8,699 bases of DNA. Source: Thermotogaceae bacterium. Lineage in GTDB: Bacteria > Thermotogota > Thermotogae > Thermotogales > Thermotogaceae. The stretch is from assembly GCA_021161105.1 (NCBI GenBank), contig JAGHBG010000214.1:1-8699 (forward strand), written 5' to 3'. Numbering within the stretch: the stretch's first letter is position 1; the number at the start of each line of letters is the position of its first letter. The notes beneath the pieces were generated by a model, which made no database searches, was not told where the DNA came from, and saw only the letters and a program-made list of their open reading frames with translations. Positions 1-7,060 of this stretch are shown here, in pieces. A program made the translations under genes and the position numbers.

Positions 1-53
1 GAAATATATGAAAATATATTTGAAGTGAGAAGAATTAAAAGCTCGTGTTCCAA
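1..53 (-). CDS. Possible start of a divergent gene running off the left edge (partial, unrecognised)
   Basis: Read on the minus strand, GGAGTGAG (69 to 62) lies 8 nt before a TTG codon (53-51). The frame then stays open to the window edge, giving 17 residues beginning (M)EHELLILLTSN, which look like the start of a hydrophobic helix. The good Shine-Dalgarno spacing is the only real support. The same frame has a TGA immediately before, so no longer version exists. I recognise no family, and the fragment is too short to test. It could equally be chance in AT-rich leader DNA. Confidence 0.2.
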   Translation of the reverse strand, partial: MEHELLILLTSNIFSYI

Positions 54-213
54 ATATGACTCTCACTCCAGGAAAGATATTTCAAACAGAAATTCAGACT
101 TTCTTTTTTCCAACCACATTTATATACGGTCAAATACAACTAATTATTGGCAATTATCTCTGATTATCTCTCTATACGTTCCTCGTTCGTTCATATCCTC
201 ATTATTTTAGAAT
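54..213. other. AT-rich leader without a supported gene
   Basis: A plus-strand frame is open from the left edge to a TAG at 208-210, but its translation is rich in Ser and Asn, has no recognisable motif and no ribosome binding site, so I do not call it. The stretch contains a tandem direct repeat, ATTATCTCT at 153-161 and again at 163-171 (10-bp period), and a 7-bp inverted repeat AGTGAGA (24-30) / TCTCACT (61-67). Both may be regulatory or accidental. Confidence 0.4.
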
Positions 214-243
214 TTGGCTCATAAGGTAGTTATGTGATATAGT
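214..243 (+). promoter_or_regulatory. Candidate sigma-70 type promoter of the sugar operon
   Basis: TTGGCT (214-219) is separated by 18 bp from TATAGT (238-243). These match the -35 consensus at 4 of 6 positions and the -10 consensus at 5 of 6. Transcription would start near 250, about 50 nt ahead of the binding-protein ATG and inside the palindrome at 247-260. It is the best such pair I found in the leader. No start site is known, so this is an inference from consensus and position. Confidence 0.5.
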
Positions 244-260
244 CACTATGTAATTACATA
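230..260. promoter_or_regulatory. Candidate operator: 14-bp perfect palindrome with an extra half-site
   Basis: TATGTAATTACATA (247-260) is a perfect 14-bp palindrome directly downstream of the -10 box, where a bound protein would block transcription start. A second copy of the half-site, TATGTGAT (231-238), lies 16 bp upstream of TATGTAAT (247-254) and overlaps the -10 box. Two further small dyads, GTGA-TATAG-TCAC (234-246) and ATAGT-C-ACTAT (239-249), overlap it. GntR-family repressors bind short palindromes as dimers, and this operon ends in a GntR-family gene, so autoregulation from this site is the natural reading. The pairing of this protein with this site is inferred. Confidence 0.6.
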
Positions 261-299
261 ATATTGTCATCTCCAATTTTTAAAAAAGGGGGGATTGCT

Positions 300-1280
300 A
301 TGAGGAAAACCTTGATACTGGTGGTTTTATGCATGCTGGCCGCAGTTATTTTAGGAAAGCAGCTGGTGGTAGGAGTGTCTAGCTTGTGGGTGGGGAACGA
401 TTGGAACCTGTTTGTCAGTAACGAGATAAAGCAATTTCTGAAGGCGAAGGGAGTACGAGTTATACACACAAACGCTATGGGAAAAACTAGCCAGCAAGTA
501 GCAGATGTGGAAAACTTCCTGTCAATGGGCGTTGATGGAGTGATTATTGCTGGTGGAGAAGGACCAGCGTTTTTTGAGGTGTCCAAGAAATTGAAAGAAG
601 CGGGTATACCAGTTGTTGGTATTGATATGTTTTTGCCAGGTGCTATCTCGAGCGTTGCATCAGACAACTACAGTGGGGGTATTCAAATAGGACTGTTCTT
701 AGTTAAGTACATGGGGGGAGAAGGGAAGGTTATAGTCCTTGACACTCCAGGTTGGCAAACTCTCGCGATAAGAAAAAGAGCAGCCTTAGCGGTATTCAAG
801 GAATTCCCAAAAATAGAAATAGTTGGTGAATACGAAGTAGGGACTTCCGATCCTGTGAATTCGGCTTACAATATCGTTTCCAATGCATTGAGATCACATC
901 CTGATCTCAAGGGCGTCTTGTGCACCTGGGGACTTCCTATGGTAGGGGCTGCCCATGCGGTGAAAGAGATGGGGAAAGCTGATCAGGTGGTTATTGTTGG
1001 TGCTGACTCTGATAGGCCTGTTTTGGAGGAAATGGCGAAACCAGATGCCCCAGCTATGGCATGTATTGGACAGGATCCGCGTGAATTGGGAAGAATAGCT
1101 GCAAAAGTAATTTATGATGCTATTACAAAGGGGGCTACTAATATTCCGCCCTTTATATTTGGACCGACTATTATGGTCAGCAATAGGATCCCGCCAGAAG
1201 ACTTTTCCAAAATAGTAAGCGTTGATCCTTCAAAATGTTGGGACATGGTTTATCCTGAATATAAGAAACCTTTCAAGTGA
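300..1280 (+). CDS. Periplasmic sugar-binding protein of an ABC importer (Peripla_BP_4/RbsB-like)
   Basis: This 326-residue protein captures the ligand outside the membrane and hands it to the two permeases encoded downstream. Residues 1-19 form a signal peptide (MRK, then a hydrophobic core). Cys11 is not in a good lipobox, so a soluble periplasmic protein is more likely than a lipoprotein. The mature part has the two-lobed type I fold order: GVDGVIIAGG (77-86), GIPVVGIDM (102-110), ASDNYSGG (120-127), the GKVIVLDTPG strand (142-151) and VIVGADSDRP (231-240), ending with Q258 in the hinge-side strand. D109, R158, D235 and Q258 fall where RbsB has ligand contacts, but the region where RbsB has Asn190 reads CTWG (W210), and W30 and W35 sit in the N-terminal pocket. 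The ligand is therefore probably not simply ribose. I start at ATG 300 because GGGGGG (288-293) lies 6 nt upstream; a TTG at 264 lacks such a site and would spoil the signal peptide. Confidence 0.9.
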   Translation: MRKTLILVVLCMLAAVILGKQLVVGVSSLWVGNDWNLFVSNEIKQFLKAKGVRVIHTNAMGKTSQQVADVENFLSMGVDGVIIAGGEGPAFFEVSKKLKEAGIPVVGIDMFLPGAISSVASDNYSGGIQIGLFLVKYMGGEGKVIVLDTPGWQTLAIRKRAALAVFKEFPKIEIVGEYEVGTSDPVNSAYNIVSNALRSHPDLKGVLCTWGLPMVGAAHAVKEMGKADQVVIVGADSDRPVLEEMAKPDAPAMACIGQDPRELGRIAAKVIYDAITKGATNIPPFIFGPTIMVSNRIPPEDFSKIVSVDPSKCWDMVYPEYKKPFK

Positions 1281-1367
1281 TGAAAGTTCTAAAAGAAAGG
1301 AACTTGGAGGGGGGATTTTTCCCTCTCTCTTCCCTTGAAAACAAAGTATTTCGGGAGGTATAGCGTA
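1281..1367 (+). promoter_or_regulatory. Intercistronic hairpins between binding-protein and ATPase genes
   Basis: This 87-nt gap is the largest inside the operon and holds two stem-loops. One is AAGTTC (1284-1289) with GAACTT (1300-1305). The other is a G-rich arm (1309-1315) pairing with a pyrimidine arm (1320-1326) around a TTTT loop, with G-U pairs. What follows is C/T-rich rather than a T-run, so a full terminator is unlikely. In ABC operons such structures commonly protect the 3' end of the binding-protein message or partly attenuate read-through, giving an excess of binding protein over membrane parts. That role is inferred here. Confidence 0.5.
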
Positions 1368-2894
1368 ATGGACAAGAAAAAAGTAGTACTCAAACTAACG
1401 AATGTAGTCAAAGAATTTCCGGGTGTTAAAGCTCTAAAAGGCGTAAATTTTGATTTATATCAAGGTGAGATACATGCACTTATAGGTGCTAACGGTGCTG
1501 GAAAGACCACTTTGGTTAGGATAATCACCAGGGAATTAAAAGAAGATTCGGGGAATATAGAATTCATGAATATAAATCTTAAAAAGATCTCCGTGAAAGA
1601 AGCTAGACAATTGGGTATCAGTATGGTGGAGCAAGATATAAACCTGATACCCTTTTTTACGGTAGCGGAGAATGTAATGCTTGGGAGCTTTCCTACAAAG
1701 GCTGCAATAATTGATAGGAAAAAGTTAAATGGATTAGCCGTAAAATTTTTGAAAAAAACAGGGAAAGATTTGGATGTCAAGAGAAAAGCTTATAGTTTAA
1801 GCCCAGCAGAGCAAGTTTTTGTAGCCCTTGCAAGAGCGCTTGCAGTAAATCCGAAACTTTTAATTTTGGATGAACCAACAGCACGTATGGGATTGTCGGA
1901 TGTAAAAATCTTGTTCACCACACTCAGAAGGTTAAAAAGCGAAGGAGTTTCTATCATTTATATATCCCACAGATTGGAGGAGATTTACGAAATAGCCGAT
2001 CGAGTAACAATCCTGAGGGACGGGGAAAATGTACTCACATCAGAAATTTCATCGGTTTCTGCGAATGAGATAGTAAAGGCTATCATAGGTGAAAGAGGAG
2101 TTGTGACTTTTATCCGAAAAAAGGAAACAGTGTTGAAAGAAAGGGAAGAACCAGTTTTAGTTGTTCGGGGATTGAGTGGCTATAAATTTAGAAACATCAA
2201 ATTGGAAATTTTTCCAGGCGAGGTTGTTGGACTAGTCGGAATGGTAGGGGCAGGGAAAACGGAGCTTGTTAATGCAATAGTGGGTAGAGAAAAAGGACTG
2301 GAGGGAGACGTCATACTTGATGGAAAACCGATTACTTCTCCTTATAAAGCTGTGAAGTTTGGTATGGGAGTGATTCCCGAAAAGAGAAAAAAAGAGGGGA
2401 TTGTGGGAGAAGCCACCGTGTGTGAAAACATTTCTCTACCCATTCTTTCCAAGATCATCAGATTCGGGTTCATAAATTTCCTACAAGAAAGAAGTTATTG
2501 TAAAAAGGCTGTTGAAATATTTAACATTCAAACCCCATCTTTGACTCAAAAAGTGAAATATCTCAGTGGTGGCAATCAGCAGAAGGTAATTGTTGCTAGA
2601 TGGTTTTTGGCAGGGAAGAAGGTTTTAATATGCGACGAAGCTTCTCAAGGAATGGATGTAGGAGCGAAGTTTGAAATATATGAATTTATAAGAAAGTTTG
2701 CAAAAGATGGCGGAGCCGTTCTTTACAGCACCAGTGATATACCAGAAGCCGTTCAAGTATGTGATCGCATTGTTGTAATGCATAGAGGAGAAATTGTTAA
2801 AGAATACGAATCCACAGATGATATTTCCTTAGACGAAGTTGTTCTATATGCAATGACTGGTAAAGGAGGTCAAATCAATGCGAAAGAGAATTAG
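1368..2894 (+). CDS. Sugar ABC importer ATP-binding protein, two fused ATPase domains (RbsA/MglA type)
   Basis: This 508-residue cytoplasmic ATPase powers the importer; the length is normal for the RbsA/MglA/LsrA class. Domain 1 has Walker A GANGAGKT (40-47), Q-loop Q89, a degenerate signature LSPAEQ (144-149), Walker B LLILDE (164-169) and switch His201. Domain 2 has Walker A GMVGAGKT (291-298), a canonical signature LSGGNQQ (399-405) and Walker B VLICDE (419-424). Its switch-His position is replaced in YSTSDI (453-458), as is usual in this class. The consensus ATP site is thus Walker A of domain 1 with the signature of domain 2. Domain 2 keeps the Walker A lysine (K297), where E. coli RbsA, XylG and LsrA have arginine. 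I chose ATG 1368, 9 nt after GGGAGG (1353-1358); an in-frame TTG at 1335 is poorer. The 3' end overlaps the first permease by 17 nt. Confidence 0.95.
   Translation: MDKKKVVLKLTNVVKEFPGVKALKGVNFDLYQGEIHALIGANGAGKTTLVRIITRELKEDSGNIEFMNINLKKISVKEARQLGISMVEQDINLIPFFTVAENVMLGSFPTKAAIIDRKKLNGLAVKFLKKTGKDLDVKRKAYSLSPAEQVFVALARALAVNPKLLILDEPTARMGLSDVKILFTTLRRLKSEGVSIIYISHRLEEIYEIADRVTILRDGENVLTSEISSVSANEIVKAIIGERGVVTFIRKKETVLKEREEPVLVVRGLSGYKFRNIKLEIFPGEVVGLVGMVGAGKTELVNAIVGREKGLEGDVILDGKPITSPYKAVKFGMGVIPEKRKKEGIVGEATVCENISLPILSKIIRFGFINFLQERSYCKKAVEIFNIQTPSLTQKVKYLSGGNQQKVIVARWFLAGKKVLICDEASQGMDVGAKFEIYEFIRKFAKDGGAVLYSTSDIPEAVQVCDRIVVMHRGEIVKEYESTDDISLDEVVLYAMTGKGGQINAKEN
2862..2870 (+). promoter_or_regulatory. 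Shine-Dalgarno of the first permease, embedded in the ATPase gene
   Basis: AAAGGAGGT (2862-2870) is a near-perfect anti-16S match 7 nt ahead of ATG 2878, and lies within the last codons of the ATPase gene. It fixes the permease start and shows that the 17-nt gene overlap is real, implying translational coupling. Confidence 0.8.
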
Positions 2895-3813
2895 TACTTA
2901 TAGTTTTTTGATAGTTGTCGGCTTTATCATTATGTTTTTTACTTTTGTCAATCCTCGGTTTTTAACATGGACAAATTTTTGCACTATATTTAAGCAGAAT
3001 GCCATACTTTCTATCATTTCACTAGGTATAACAATAGTGATGATCACAGGAGAAATTGATTTTTCGTACGGGGGAATAGTGGGGTTAGTTGGTGCTATTT
3101 TTGCGGGAATGATAGAGAAGAATTACACACCAATTTCAGTGGTGTTTTTGTTACTGGCCGTTGCAGTAGGTTTTGGTGTAATGAACGGTTTTCTAGTAAG
3201 TTACCTTAGGCTCCCCTCCTTCATGGTCACCGTAGGTACTATGTTCATTGCTATGGGGCTGGAAAGAGCTTATAGTTCAGGCTTAACGTGCTGGATTAAA
3301 AATGAACATTTACTTGTGATAGCCCGTGGAGAGTTTCTCGGTTTTCCGAATCTGGGTTGGTTTTCTTTGATCACTTTGCTGATTCTCGTATGGTTGATTT
3401 ACTTTACAAGACCTGGTTCTCATTTTCGCTCTATAGGTGGCAATGAAAAAGCTGCGAGAGAAGTCGGAATTAGCGTGACTTTCTATAAACTCCTGGCATT
3501 CATGCTAGCTGGGTTTTTGTATGGGATAGCAGGAATCTTGGAACCTTTAAGGGTTTCCGGAGCTATTGCCTATGCCGGTCAAACCTATCTATTACCAGCT
3601 TTAACTTCTGTTTTTTTGGGAACAACTATGTTTTATTTGGGGCAATACAACATCCCTGGTACTTTCGTAGGTGCCTTCATAATGACAATGCTTATGAATG
3701 GCCTCACTCTAGCTGGTCTGCCTTTTTATCTCACTCCATTGTTTCAAGGAATACTTCTAGTGATAGCTGTAGCCATTGCTAGTGATAGAAAGATAAAGCA
3801 AGTAAAGTTTTAA
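2878..3813 (+). CDS. Sugar ABC importer permease 1 (RbsC/BPD_transp_2 family)
   Basis: This 311-residue integral membrane protein forms half of the transport channel. About eight to ten hydrophobic segments are visible, for example residues 10-24, 43-57, 66-78, 88-108, 115-127, 161-176, 204-221, 236-254, 262-279 and 285-302. The family hallmark GEIDFSYG (58-65) follows the second segment. The cytoplasmic loop GGNEKAAREVGI (187-198) corresponds to the ATPase-contacting EAA-like region of RbsC relatives. PGTFVGAF (260-267) matches the conserved C-terminal glycine-rich segment. The length fits RbsC and LsrC. Together with the second, non-identical permease it suggests a heteromeric channel, as in the AI-2 and some pentose importers. 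Confidence 0.93.
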   Translation: MRKRISTYSFLIVVGFIIMFFTFVNPRFLTWTNFCTIFKQNAILSIISLGITIVMITGEIDFSYGGIVGLVGAIFAGMIEKNYTPISVVFLLLAVAVGFGVMNGFLVSYLRLPSFMVTVGTMFIAMGLERAYSSGLTCWIKNEHLLVIARGEFLGFPNLGWFSLITLLILVWLIYFTRPGSHFRSIGGNEKAAREVGISVTFYKLLAFMLAGFLYGIAGILEPLRVSGAIAYAGQTYLLPALTSVFLGTTMFYLGQYNIPGTFVGAFIMTMLMNGLTLAGLPFYLTPLFQGILLVIAVAIASDRKIKQVKF

Positions 3814-3826
3814 ATGAGGTGAGAAC

Positions 3827-4783
3827 ATGAAGTTGAATGCTATTACGGCAGCAAAACAGCCTCTTAAAAGCAATAAATACTTGAGGATCTTGATTCCATT
3901 ATTGCTTTTAGGAAGCATAATATTGATTTTTGGAATGTTAAAACCCGCATACGTTAGTTTTGGCAACATATTAAACTTACTTTCGGAATTTAGTATGGTT
4001 GGTTTGGTTTCAATAGGAATGGCTATAGTACTTTCAGCAGGACAAGTTGATTTATCCATAGGTCACATTGCTGGAATCTCAGCCGTGGTAACATCTCTGC
4101 TTTTAGTTAGGGGTGTTTCAACATTTTTGTCGATATTGTTGGGAATAGGAACCTCAACGGTTTTTGGCATCTTAAACGGCTTCCTAACCGCATATTTAGG
4201 GGTTTCTTCTTTCATCGGGTCGTTGGGCACGATGTTCATAATAGTAGGGGTCAGATATTGGTTAACAGGTGGAGCAACTATTATGTGTTTACCCTCAAGT
4301 TACACAGCTCTTGGAAAAATGCCATATCCTCTGATCTTTCTCATCGGTGCTTTTTTACTCGCGTTTTTTCTTATGGACACCACTGCTTTGGGCAGAAGGC
4401 TGTATTTGATAGGAGAAAACCTTGATGCATCAGAATTATGTGGAATTAGGATCAGGCAAGAGACATTCATCGTATTCATTTTTTCCGCAGTGTTTGGAGC
4501 CTTCGCTGGAGAAATTTTGGCAGCTCGCCAAGGATTGGCAAATGTAGATATAGGTGATAGATTTATGATGGAAGCGTTCATAGCAGCCAATCTTGGAAGA
4601 GTACTTTCAGGTGAAAGATTAGTAGCTCTAGGCGCTTTGTTTGGCTCAGCCCTTCTGGTCTTTTTAATAGGAGGACTAACGATGCTGGGAGTAGATCCAA
4701 GTTGGCTTAATTTCATAAAAGGAAGCGTTTTCTTAGCGACCTTAATAGGTAGCATAATTACAAAAAGGGGTGAAGAGGAATGA
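3827..4783 (+). CDS. Sugar ABC importer permease 2 (RbsC/BPD_transp_2 family)
   Basis: This second membrane subunit has 318 residues and clearly diverges from permease 1, so the importer probably uses a pair rather than a homodimer. It has a polar N-terminal tail (1-20), then hydrophobic segments from residue 21 (a run of Leu/Ile at 21-36). The family hallmark GQVDLSIG (72-79) is present, with a coupling loop GENLDASELCGI (196-207) equivalent to GGNEKAAREVGI of its partner. The C-terminal glycine-rich helices start at GRVLSGERL (257-265). GAGGTGAG (3815-3822 region) lies just upstream of ATG 3827, and only 13 nt separate it from permease 1. Its stop overlaps the aldolase start in an ATGA arrangement. 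By analogy with lsr this is the LsrD-like partner, but sequence alone does not settle ligand type. Confidence 0.92.
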   Translation: MKLNAITAAKQPLKSNKYLRILIPLLLLGSIILIFGMLKPAYVSFGNILNLLSEFSMVGLVSIGMAIVLSAGQVDLSIGHIAGISAVVTSLLLVRGVSTFLSILLGIGTSTVFGILNGFLTAYLGVSSFIGSLGTMFIIVGVRYWLTGGATIMCLPSSYTALGKMPYPLIFLIGAFLLAFFLMDTTALGRRLYLIGENLDASELCGIRIRQETFIVFIFSAVFGAFAGEILAARQGLANVDIGDRFMMEAFIAANLGRVLSGERLVALGALFGSALLVFLIGGLTMLGVDPSWLNFIKGSVFLATLIGSIITKRGEEE

Positions 4784-5475
4784 AGATAATAAGAAGAGAG
4801 CTATCAAAGATGATTGATATAAGTGTATTAAAACCAGAAGCCAGTATAAAAGAAATAGAAGAGATGTGCAGAGCTGCAAAGCGTTATAACTTTAAAGTAG
4901 TCTATGCTTTGCCCTGGTATATTCCTATAATACGGAGCTTATTAAAAGGCACAGAAGTAGAAATTGGAGCCCCAATTGCTTTCCCCTTTGGGGGAGTACC
5001 AACTGAGGTTAAGGTTTATGAAACTACTAAATATTTGGATTTAGGCGCGACTGAATTTGATATGGTTATTAACTTAGGCGCCTTGAAGTCCGGAGATTAT
5101 AAATTGGTTTATAAAGATATTGAAGAAGTTGTGAAAGCAGCACAAGGTCACATTGTAAAGGTTATTCTTGAATTGCCTTATCTTGAAGAAAACGAGGTAT
5201 TTGAAGCTTGCAGAATTGCAGAAGATGCAGGAGCGCATTTTGTTAAAACCTCAACAGGATTCGCTGGTTATGTTCCGAAGGTTGAGGATGTATATTTGAT
5301 GAAAAAAGCATTGAAAGGTAATACTCAGGTGAAAGTTGCTGGTGGTGTTCGCACCCTTGAACAGGTATTTGATCTAATAAAAGCGGGTGTAACGAGATTT
5401 GGGGTTAATATGAACTCTGCTGTTGGTATTATGGAAAAGTTTTCTCAAGAATATGGAGAAGAATATGAGCTCTAA
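4780..5475 (+). CDS. DeoC-family class I aldolase (deoxyribose-phosphate aldolase-like), substrate uncertain
   Basis: This 231-residue TIM-barrel protein should cleave a phosphorylated sugar through a lysine Schiff base. The DeoC catalytic residues are visible: D94 in EFDMVIN (92-98), the Schiff-base K156 in VKTSTGF (155-161) and K185 in VKVAGGVRT (184-192). K127 sits in the KVILE strand. Other substrate-side features deviate. The usual DHTLLKP near the N-terminus reads DISVLKP (13-19), the Cys strand reads VYALP (41-45), and the phosphate loop, normally RFGASS or RIGTSS, reads RFGVNMNSA (206-214). Chemistry is thus conserved but the substrate may not be deoxyribose 5-phosphate. ATG 4780 overlaps the preceding stop (ATGA) with AGGGGTG at 4766-4772. 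ATG 4810 (residue 11) is a possible shorter start. The kinase gene follows after 12 nt, so the two probably act in sequence. Confidence 0.85.
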   Translation: MKIIRRELSKMIDISVLKPEASIKEIEEMCRAAKRYNFKVVYALPWYIPIIRSLLKGTEVEIGAPIAFPFGGVPTEVKVYETTKYLDLGATEFDMVINLGALKSGDYKLVYKDIEEVVKAAQGHIVKVILELPYLEENEVFEACRIAEDAGAHFVKTSTGFAGYVPKVEDVYLMKKALKGNTQVKVAGGVRTLEQVFDLIKAGVTRFGVNMNSAVGIMEKFSQEYGEEYEL

Positions 5476-5487
5476 GGGGGAGTTAAC

Positions 5488-7050
5488 ATGAAGCATGATG
5501 CTTTGTTTATAGGTGCTGACATTGGCACAAGTGGAGCAAAAATTGCTTTGTTCAATGAGAAAGGTGAAATAATAGAAGAAAGCCACTATTCTTACAATGT
5601 ATATCATCCTATACCTGGATGGGTCGAACAGGATTCTAACGATTGGTGGAAAGCCTTCGTAACTGGAGCAAGGAAAGTAATTGAGAAAAGTGGACTTAAA
5701 AACAAAGTGCTTGGAGTCGGTTTAACACATCAAAGGCTTTCATTTGTTCCAGTAGATCATGAACTTCAACCATTAAGACCTGCTATTCTTTGGAATGATA
5801 CGCGCTGTTTTAACGAGAACAAAGAGGCAGAAGATAAATGCAATGGAAAGTGGATTTTTCAAAGAACGGGATGTTATCCCGGCCTTTGGAGCGTCTATAA
5901 GGTTCTTTGGATGAAGAATAATGAGAGAGATCTATATGATAAGACACATAAGATTATGCTTGTTTTTGATTTCATATGTCACAAGTTAACGGGTAAAATG
6001 TGTACAACGGAAAGTGCGGCAATAATGACAGGTGCTTTAGATGTGGAGAAAAAGAACAAATGGGCATGGGATGTACTCGAATGTCTTGAGGTCAAAAAAA
6101 ATATTTGGATTGAGACTATACTTCCTGGGGGTGCTGAAGCTGGCAAGATTCAGGAGAATGTAGCGAAAGAGATTGGTATCCCAGAAGGAGTAGTAGTTGC
6201 TACGACAGCGGGAGATCAGCCATGTGGAAGTTTAGGAGCAGGTTTGTTAAAGCCAAATGAAGTTGCTGTGAATGGTGGCACCTCCTGTACCTTGGAAGTA
6301 CTATCTAAAGATTTACCGAACCTTGATAAGCCTAGTTTCTTCATGGAAATAAGCCCCACTGGTGAACACATTTTAGAAGAGTCGATTTATAGTGGCGGTT
6401 CTGCATTAATGAATTGGTTTAGAACGAACTTTTTCAGATATGAGGAAGAGTTAATAAAGGCTCGGAGTGAAAATGTATGGGAAAAATTGTATAGCCTTGC
6501 AGAAGAAACGCCACCAGGTAGTCGCGGAGTTATGGTCATACCCTACTTTTCAGGAGCAAGTGCTCCGTTTTGGGATCTTTCGGCAAGAGGCTTAATAAGT
6601 GGATTAGCCCTTGGCACAGAAAAAAAAGATATAGTTAGAGCCATTATTGAAGGCATTGCTATGGAAGCAAGAAGACAACTGGAGTTCATTGAAGAAGCAA
6701 CTGGTAGAAAAATAGAGAAAGTGATAATGTATGGAGGCTCAGCACGTAGCAGCGTTTGGAACCAAATTTTTGCCGATGTTCTCCAAAGGAAAGTGGTTGT
6801 TCCAAAAACGGTGGAAACAACTGCTTTGGGAGCTGCAATGTGTGCTGCAGTTGCTAGCAGTTATTACGAAAGCTTTAAAGAAGCTGTTGAGAATATGACA
6901 GGGATTTCAAGAATCTTTGAGCCGAATGTCACTTACAAATCATTGTATAATGAGATTTTTGAAGAAGTCTATAAGCCTTTTTATGGAAGAATATCAGATC
7001 TTGTGAGTAAGTTAACGAAAATAGCATCAAGAATGATAAAAAAGGAGTGA
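5488..7050 (+). CDS. FGGY-family carbohydrate kinase (xylulokinase/LsrK-like), substrate uncertain
   Basis: This 520-residue cytoplasmic kinase transfers phosphate from ATP to a sugar or polyol; the length is standard for FGGY kinases. The N-terminal domain opens with the phosphate-binding GADIGTSGAKI (9-19). THQR (80-83) and WNDTR (102-106) line the substrate side, and D243 in AGDQPCG (241-247) is the expected catalytic base. The C-terminal domain has GGTSCTLE (263-270), SGASAPFWD (355-363) with ARGLISGL (366-373), and the FGGY signature region GGSARSSVWNQIFADVLQ (416-433). THQR and GDQ are closer to the glycerol-kinase pattern than to the QMHG of xylulokinase, while the overall layout is xylulokinase/LsrK-like, so the name should stay general. 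AAGGGGGAG (5474-5482 region) precedes ATG 5488. Being between aldolase and repressor in one transcript, it likely makes the aldolase substrate. Confidence 0.88.
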   Translation: MKHDALFIGADIGTSGAKIALFNEKGEIIEESHYSYNVYHPIPGWVEQDSNDWWKAFVTGARKVIEKSGLKNKVLGVGLTHQRLSFVPVDHELQPLRPAILWNDTRCFNENKEAEDKCNGKWIFQRTGCYPGLWSVYKVLWMKNNERDLYDKTHKIMLVFDFICHKLTGKMCTTESAAIMTGALDVEKKNKWAWDVLECLEVKKNIWIETILPGGAEAGKIQENVAKEIGIPEGVVVATTAGDQPCGSLGAGLLKPNEVAVNGGTSCTLEVLSKDLPNLDKPSFFMEISPTGEHILEESIYSGGSALMNWFRTNFFRYEEELIKARSENVWEKLYSLAEETPPGSRGVMVIPYFSGASAPFWDLSARGLISGLALGTEKKDIVRAIIEGIAMEARRQLEFIEEATGRKIEKVIMYGGSARSSVWNQIFADVLQRKVVVPKTVETTALGAAMCAAVASSYYESFKEAVENMTGISRIFEPNVTYKSLYNEIFEEVYKPFYGRISDLVSKLTKIASRMIKKE

Positions 7051-7060
7051 TTTATACACT

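Noticed and set aside
25..210. 61-codon plus-strand frame in the leader
   Set aside because: No ribosome binding site, low-complexity Ser/Asn-rich translation, no recognisable motif; open frame is likely chance.
264..299. TTG-initiated extension of the binding protein
   Set aside because: It would put 12 polar residues ahead of a good signal peptide, while ATG 300 has a strong Shine-Dalgarno at proper spacing.
330..332. Cys11 of the binding protein as a lipoprotein anchor
   Set aside because: The preceding residues are VVL, without the small residue at -1 that a lipobox needs, and Cys11 sits inside the hydrophobic core.
254..667. Long minus-strand frames opposite the operon genes, here and at 1460-1780, 3757-4059, 4300-4755, 5374-5607 and 7252-7452
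   Set aside because: They are shadows of strongly supported plus-strand genes and show no motifs of their own.
1335..1367. TTG-initiated extension of the ATPase
   Set aside because: The GGGAGG site lies inside this extension and points to ATG 1368, which also gives the usual family N-terminus.
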